NCBI RefSeq assembly: GCF_009737085.1
Contig: NZ_WOVL01000028.1
Span: 1 to 64,000, forward strand
Direction: 5' to 3'
DNA length: 64,000 nucleotides
Origin: Paenibacillus sp. NEAU-GSW1
GTDB taxonomy: Bacteria; Bacillota; Bacilli; Paenibacillales; Paenibacillaceae
In this document: positions 59,657 through 64,000 of the stretch, one piece after another
Layout: each line of letters starts with the position of its first letter
Numbering within the stretch: the first letter of the stretch is position 1
Translations under genes and position numbers: made by a program
Notes under the pieces: model-generated
Told to the model about the DNA's origin: nothing
The model's input: the letters and a program-made list of their open reading frames with translations, nothing else
Database searches by the model: none

Positions 59657-61276
59657 ATGATGTACCGTATTGATTTTTCGATGAGCCGGGGGCATGAGAT
59701 GATTGTTGAACGCATTCCCGCCATTCGCAGGGAGGAGCTCGATGAGATTGAGCTGCAAATGCTGCAGTGCAACAATCGCATTCCGCATATGCTGCCGATG
59801 GAGTGGAGTGATATGGATGGAGCGGTAAGCTTCCGATATTCGCTGTCGGGACGTAAAATGCTGTCCCATCGGCTGCAAATGCACCGTTTGTCGATGGAGC
59901 AGTTTTACGCGCTTTTGCTTGCGGTAGTGGAAGTGCTGACGGAATGCAAAGATTATATGCTTCGACCGGAGGGCTGTATGCTTGACGATCACCGCATATT
60001 TGTTGATGAGGAACTGACCGATATTGGCATTGCCTATATGCCTTTGCGGCGAAATATCGTTAGCGGCGAGTCAGCGGATGCGGCTGCCGTTCATCCCGCT
60101 GTTGGAGGAGAATTGCTGTCGCTTATTGTCCGCTGGACAACGTATGTGCACAAAATCGACGGCGCAGGGCTGCAACGATTGCTGCATCATTTTTACGACC
60201 AGCAGTGGCCGCTGGCGGAGCTGCGCCTGACGCTGCTTGACTTAATAGCGGGCGATGTCAAGCTGGAGGCGGCAAGCAACGGCGAAATTAAAGCTTATTC
60301 ATCGCAGGCGGCTTCATGGCCTCATTCGTCTTCTGAGGCGGCAGCCGCAGCCGCTGCTCAATTAGAAGAGGGACGGGTTTGGAGACAAAATATTCGACTG
60401 TCTGTTGATAAGGACTCATATCAGGAGCGAATGGGATGCTCGGAAAGCTCCGTTAATTGTCCGCCTGATTTCAAGGCAAGCTTTGAGGAAGAAGCTGATG
60501 AAGAATGGACCGGCGAGCCGTCTTCGCGCAAAGGGCAATGGTATATTTCTCTGGCGGCGCTGCTTGCTGTTGCTGCGCTGTGGCGGTTCTTGTATTTGCC
60601 AAGCCCTTCCCGGAATAGCCTTTACATTTGTTTGGGGCTTACGATGATGGGGGCTGCAGCGGCCGCAGCCGCCTGGATGAAACGCAATCGTTCGTTTATG
60701 CAGCGGGAAGACCGATACCTAGAGGAATTTGTGCCGGAGTCAAGACCGCTGGTTTATTCGGCTGCTGCCATTTCATCTAATGCAATGCCGCAAAATAAGG
60801 AAGCGCCGGACATGGCGAATGATCTTTCTGCGGATTGGGAAATGAAGAAACCTCTGGAAAGACTAATTGACCTTGATGAGTCAGATCAGTCAGAATCCAA
60901 TCGGCGGAGGGCGCCTGCGGCAATTCCGGAGGCTACTGTCCTGCTGGAGCCAGATGCAGAGCTGCCGCCGGGCAACCGGCTGCTGTTATGGCGGGAAAGC
61001 GACGATCGCAAAGAACCTCTCTCATGGAAGGGAGAACGGTTTACAATCGGGAGGGCAGGCGAGAAGGTTGATTACGAGGAAGAAGCTCCCGGGATATCTC
61101 GCCTTCATCTGGAAATTGAACGAAAGAATACAAGTTTTAAAGCGAAAGATCTTGGATCGCGCAATGGCAGCATGCTGAATGGGAGAGTGATGATTCCTTA
61201 CAAAAGCTATCCGCTATCCGCAGGAGACAGCATTCAGCTCGCTGGGCCAAATGGGCCGAAATACGTATTGCAGTAG
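59657..61276 (+). CDS. DUF6382/FHA-domain membrane protein
   Basis: 539 residues. The N-terminal 200 residues match the DUF6382 domain; then follows a linker, two membrane segments (about 295-340), and a C-terminal FHA domain with FTIGRAGEKV, ISRLHLEIE and DLGSRNGSMLNGR. FHA domains bind phosphothreonine, so it may link the pilus machine to a Ser/Thr kinase. It is the last gene of the Tad operon, 21 bases after the prepilin peptidase. Confidence 0.85.
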   Translation: MMYRIDFSMSRGHEMIVERIPAIRREELDEIELQMLQCNNRIPHMLPMEWSDMDGAVSFRYSLSGRKMLSHRLQMHRLSMEQFYALLLAVVEVLTECKDYMLRPEGCMLDDHRIFVDEELTDIGIAYMPLRRNIVSGESADAAAVHPAVGGELLSLIVRWTTYVHKIDGAGLQRLLHHFYDQQWPLAELRLTLLDLIAGDVKLEAASNGEIKAYSSQAASWPHSSSEAAAAAAAQLEEGRVWRQNIRLSVDKDSYQERMGCSESSVNCPPDFKASFEEEADEEWTGEPSSRKGQWYISLAALLAVAALWRFLYLPSPSRNSLYICLGLTMMGAAAAAAAWMKRNRSFMQREDRYLEEFVPESRPLVYSAAAISSNAMPQNKEAPDMANDLSADWEMKKPLERLIDLDESDQSESNRRRAPAAIPEATVLLEPDAELPPGNRLLLWRESDDRKEPLSWKGERFTIGRAGEKVDYEEEAPGISRLHLEIERKNTSFKAKDLGSRNGSMLNGRVMIPYKSYPLSAGDSIQLAGPNGPKYVLQ

Positions 61277-61416
61277 TACTGTTAGTAACGCTTATATGGT
61301 GCCTCGCTATCAGCTATGATGGCTTGGGGCGCTTTTTTTATTGCGATTATATTAGTGTAAATTATCAATAATCATATTAACAAAAGCAAACTGAACAGAT
61401 TGGGTATGGTAGGAAA
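61277..61416. other. Intergenic stretch after Tad operon
   Basis: A weak hairpin-like stretch around 61298-61341 (GGTGCCTCGCTAT to GGGGCGCTTTTTT) ends in a T run and may terminate the Tad operon. Nothing else seen. Confidence 0.4.
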
Positions 61417-61610
61417 CGGGAGGACAGACGGCGGCAGATCCGGCAACGGAAAGGATCATCGCACCGGGTGAATCGATTGATGTCGTCTATTCGTTTAACG
61501 ATACGATTTGGAAGTCCAAAGCATCTGGTTGGGTGAACAACGCGGTTCTCTCCGATCTTTCGGATAAATCAGAGCAGCGAACCTGCTTCGCAAATTTGCG
61601 AAGCTAAGTT
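61417..61610 (+). pseudogene. Unidentified gene remnant
   Basis: A frame following an in-frame stop reads TERIIAPGESIDVVYSFNDT and IWKSKASGWVNNAVLSDL, which looks like true coding sequence in composition. It has no start or ribosome binding site and runs straight into a palindrome. It is probably the surviving middle of a secreted or surface protein gene. I do not recognise the family. Confidence 0.4.
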
Positions 61611-61790
61611 CGCTGTATTCGTTAGTCTGGAGCTGACTTCAACGGACAACGAACGGATTTACGCTATTCGTAAATGTGAGTTCGCAAATAGCGTAAATCG
61701 GTTCGTTATTAGTCGGAAGCGAGGCGTCCGTCGCCATTTTAGAGAAATCGTCTTCGCTAAAAAGCGAATGTGCTTCGCTATCTTGCAACA
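61576..61790. repeat. Cluster of large palindromes
   Basis: GCTTCGCAAATTTGCGAAGC (61585-61604) is a perfect 20-bp palindrome enclosed by AGCGAAC/GTTCGCT arms. About 40 bases further, AACGAAC and ATTTACGCTATT pair with AATAGCGTAAAT and GTTCGTT (roughly 61647-61710). A third hairpin, TTCGCT/AGCGAA, lies near 61755. No gene seen. Confidence 0.75.
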
Positions 61791-61910
61791 GAGATAACTG
61801 GAACGAAATAGATGGCGATCACAGGAACCTTTGCCTGTGCCTGTGCAGCGGGAATGGTTATCCGTACAATGAAAATGGCGCCGCAGTATAAATCCTGCGG
61901 CGCCATCGGT

Positions 61911-62819
61911 TTATTTTCGCTTGCCTGCTAATTGTTGTAAGGCACTGTCGATGTCGTTGTAGCGGAACTGAAATCCGAGCTCCAACGATTTGCGAGGCAC
62001 TGCGCGCTGGCCGTCGAGCAGCAGCGAGGACATCTCGCCAAGCACTGTCTTCAACAGGAAGGCGGGGACGGGAAACCAATGCGGTCTTCCGTAAGCGCGG
62101 CCGAGTGCACGCCCGAATTGGTCATTCGTAACCGGCTCCGGCGCCGAACCGTTAACCGGACCGCGAACCTCGCGATTGTCGAGGCAGAACAAGATAAGGC
62201 GGACCATATCTTCGAGATGAATCCACGACAGCCACTGCTTGCCGCCGCCTAACGGACCGCCGCCAAAAAGCTTGTGAGGCAGCGCCATCATCGGAAAAGC
62301 GCCGCCTTTGGCATCCATCACGAGGCCAACGCGAAGCTTAACGAGCCGTTCTGCCTCGATTGCATTGGCGGCAGCCTCCCATTGCTTGACGACATCGGAC
62401 AAAAAATCGGTGACAGCCATCGGGCTCCATTCGTCAAATGTCTGGGTATAGGAGCTGCCATAGGCTGAAATGCCGGACGCGTTGATAACAACTTCGGGCT
62501 TGGATCGCAGTGAAGCTGCGAGCCTGGCGATTCTCCCCGCTGCTTGCAGCCGGGAATCCAGCACTCGTTTCTTCGCGCCGGAGGTCCAGCGCTGGCCGAT
62601 CGATTCGCCGGCCAAGTTGATGATCGCATGAATGCCTTCCAGCTTGGAGGGATGCTCGGCAAGCTCTGACCAAGTGGCGTAATGCAACCCTTTCGCTGTC
62701 GGCGAGCCTTGTGCGCGTCCTGTCCGCGAGATGATCCAAACCTCATCGTTTCTGGCCAATAGGGCATTGACTACCGCTTTGCCGATAAATCCGGTGCCGC
62801 CGGCAACTGCTACCTGCAT
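61911..62819 (-). CDS. TIGR01777-family NAD-dependent epimerase/dehydratase-like protein
   Basis: 302 residues of the extended SDR superfamily. The nucleotide-binding motif is VAVAGGTGFIGKAVVNALL, then INLAGESIGQRW, INASGISAYG and the C-terminal DUF1731-type segment (FGRALGRAYGRPHWFPVPAF). Its reaction is unknown. The classic YxxxK pair is not intact, as usual in this family. ATG 62819 is preferred over a TTG at 62837. Confidence 0.9.
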   Translation of the reverse strand: MQVAVAGGTGFIGKAVVNALLARNDEVWIISRTGRAQGSPTAKGLHYATWSELAEHPSKLEGIHAIINLAGESIGQRWTSGAKKRVLDSRLQAAGRIARLAASLRSKPEVVINASGISAYGSSYTQTFDEWSPMAVTDFLSDVVKQWEAAANAIEAERLVKLRVGLVMDAKGGAFPMMALPHKLFGGGPLGGGKQWLSWIHLEDMVRLILFCLDNREVRGPVNGSAPEPVTNDQFGRALGRAYGRPHWFPVPAFLLKTVLGEMSSLLLDGQRAVPRKSLELGFQFRYNDIDSALQQLAGKRK

Positions 62820-62840
62820 ACCATCACCCGCCTTCAATGA

Positions 62841-63344
62841 TCAAAGCTTTTCTAACTTATTAAGCCAAAGAAGCGTAACTCCGTCTTCGATTTTGGCGAT
62901 ATATTCGAATTTGATTTTGGTATCGGACTCGAGCTCGTTCAGCATAGATGAGAAATCATCGGTAACCTGTAAGACGAGCGGGCCTTCATCGGATGATACT
63001 TCGATGGAATGCGTATCGATTTGACCGACGTACACGCCTTCAGCCTTGACGACAGCGTCATTCTGGCTATCCGAATCGCCGCCGCTATTCGGATCCGCAG
63101 GCTCAGCGCTTGTAGCGGCAGGTTCTGTGCTGCTCTCAGCATTGCCGCTGTTTTCTTCGGAAGCGTCTGTACCTGCCTCTGGAGTCGGCGTTGCGTCAGC
63201 CGGCTGCGTGACCTCTGCTCCTTGACTGCCGTTCAACGGTTTTTCTTCATTTGCGCCGCAAGCCGAGGCTGTCAGCATAACGGCAAGCAGAGCTGCGCCA
63301 GCTGCGATCAAGCTGCTTTTTCTATGTTTCTTTGTTGGTTTCAT
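62841..63344 (-). CDS. Putative lipoprotein, 167 residues
   Basis: The signal sequence (SSLIAAGAALLAVMLTASAC) ends in a lipobox-like ASAC, so the protein should be lipid-anchored outside the membrane. A low-complexity linker rich in E, S, T, P and A (about 30-95) connects to a C-terminal domain of about 70 residues (GVYVGQIDTHSIEVSSDEGP) that may be a small beta-barrel. Function unknown. ATG 63344 follows GGAGGTG. It lies 21 bases before the epimerase gene. Confidence 0.8.
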   Translation of the reverse strand: MKPTKKHRKSSLIAAGAALLAVMLTASACGANEEKPLNGSQGAEVTQPADATPTPEAGTDASEENSGNAESSTEPAATSAEPADPNSGGDSDSQNDAVVKAEGVYVGQIDTHSIEVSSDEGPLVLQVTDDFSSMLNELESDTKIKFEYIAKIEDGVTLLWLNKLEKL

Positions 63345-63476
63345 AACAACCACCTCCGACAATATAAACGGAAGCGGGCGTTTAAAGTTCCGTTTTTAAA
63401 TTAAAGTTATACTTTATTTGATGCGCTGTACCCGCTATTTAGGACATTAGAGCCATAACGAAGCTGTCCGATTTAT

Positions 63477-63920
63477 CTATTTATTGAGCAAATGCTCGTA
63501 TGGAGCATAATCGATTCCCTTGCGGTTCAAAAAGCTGACAAGGCTGCGGTAATCCCGTTTTGGCGTTGCTCGTATGTAGCCTTCAATGCAATGGCTGCGA
63601 GTGACCTCGGAAGACCCGTATTCGATGGCGACTTGTCCGATTTTCGCGGCGATGGAATGCTTGGCGATATCGCGGAAGGCTGTTGGCACAGGAGCGACCA
63701 GCTCGTCCAGAAATTGCTTGGACTCCTCTGTCCACATGCTGCGGCTGCGTTCGACCCAGTAGTTCTGCCAATCGAGCTTTGATTTGCCGTCCCGCTGCGG
63801 AAGCACTTTAAGAAATTTTCGGAACATAAAAAATCCGCCGATTGCCATTGCTCCGACCATCACGATTGCCCAAAAAACAATAAAAAACATAAACCAATCT
63901 GGAGCTGCTTTCATCTTCAA
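63477..63920 (-). CDS. DUF2621 membrane protein, YneK-like
   Basis: 147 residues. One N-terminal membrane helix (FMFFIVFWAIVMVGAMAIGG) is followed by FMFRKFLKVLPQRDGKSKLD and a helical cytoplasmic domain ending ATPKRDYRSLVSFLNRKGID. This is the DUF2621 family of spore-formers, which includes Bacillus YneK; function unknown. GAGGTGAAGG precedes ATG 63920, and a TATAAT box lies about 40 bases upstream. Confidence 0.85.
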   Translation of the reverse strand: MKMKAAPDWFMFFIVFWAIVMVGAMAIGGFFMFRKFLKVLPQRDGKSKLDWQNYWVERSRSMWTEESKQFLDELVAPVPTAFRDIAKHSIAAKIGQVAIEYGSSEVTRSHCIEGYIRATPKRDYRSLVSFLNRKGIDYAPYEHLLNK

Positions 63921-64000
63921 CCTTCACCTCAGCATGAATTATACCGTATTCCTAGATTTATTTCGACATTCCTTGTAAAATAAGGGTTGATCAACCGAAA

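Overview
The window looks like chromosome from an endospore-forming member of the Paenibacillaceae (Paenibacillus-like). This rests on spore genes (yunB, lytH, ylbJ), the Firmicutes gluconeogenesis regulators CcpN and YqfL, strong purine-rich ribosome binding sites, many TTG/GTG starts and GC content around 50%. No rRNA, tRNA or CRISPR array was seen.

Layout. 1-0.8 kb: decayed IS1182 end and deletion-fused remnants of a sirtuin and a WYL regulator. 0.9-1.6 kb: PAP2 phosphatase. 1.7-8.4 kb: a tight six-gene operon with the complete 2-aminoethylphosphonate pathway (PEP mutase, phosphonopyruvate decarboxylase, AEP transaminase), flanked by a KamA-like radical SAM enzyme and two YheC/D-type ATP-grasp proteins; a third ATP-grasp paralogue faces it. 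9.2-10.8 kb: an IS110 remnant fused to an IS1182 remnant. 10.8-12.3 kb: molybdate uptake (modAB without modC). 12.4-16.1 kb: AraC fragment, lipoteichoic acid synthase, small unknown proteins, a deaminase. 16.3-24.2 kb: the yunB-lytH-lipA-yutD neighbourhood, nadK, ylbJ and small conserved proteins. 24.4-29.6 kb: oligoendopeptidase F, then ccpN-yqfL-glpX and ndk.

29.7-45.3 kb is an exopolysaccharide locus (priming transferase, GDP-mannose pyrophosphorylase/isomerase, chain-length regulator and BY-kinase, beta-helix protein, six glycosyltransferases, Wzy-like polymerase, flippase). It runs directly into a five-gene RiPP-type operon (HprK-like kinase, PqqD-like B1, B2 protease, nucleotidyltransferase, ABC exporter). 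A previously uncalled 46-residue precursor gene with a lasso-type leader lies on the opposite strand just beyond it. No lasso cyclase (C protein) is present. A palindromic operator, GATAC-N5-GTATC, recurs at the promoters of the EPS units, inside the polymerase gene and at the precursor promoter, so sugar polymer and peptide appear to be one regulon.

50.6-61.3 kb is a Tad/Flp pilus operon (TadZ, TadA, TadB, TadC, Flp1-like pilin, TadE-like and Tad-like proteins, prepilin peptidase, FHA protein) behind a promoter and an attenuator-like leader. 61.3-64 kb holds a palindrome-rich gene-poor stretch, a TIGR01777 epimerase, a lipoprotein and a DUF2621 membrane protein. The two most interesting systems are the phosphonate/ATP-grasp operon and the cyclase-less lasso-like RiPP system wired to exopolysaccharide control.
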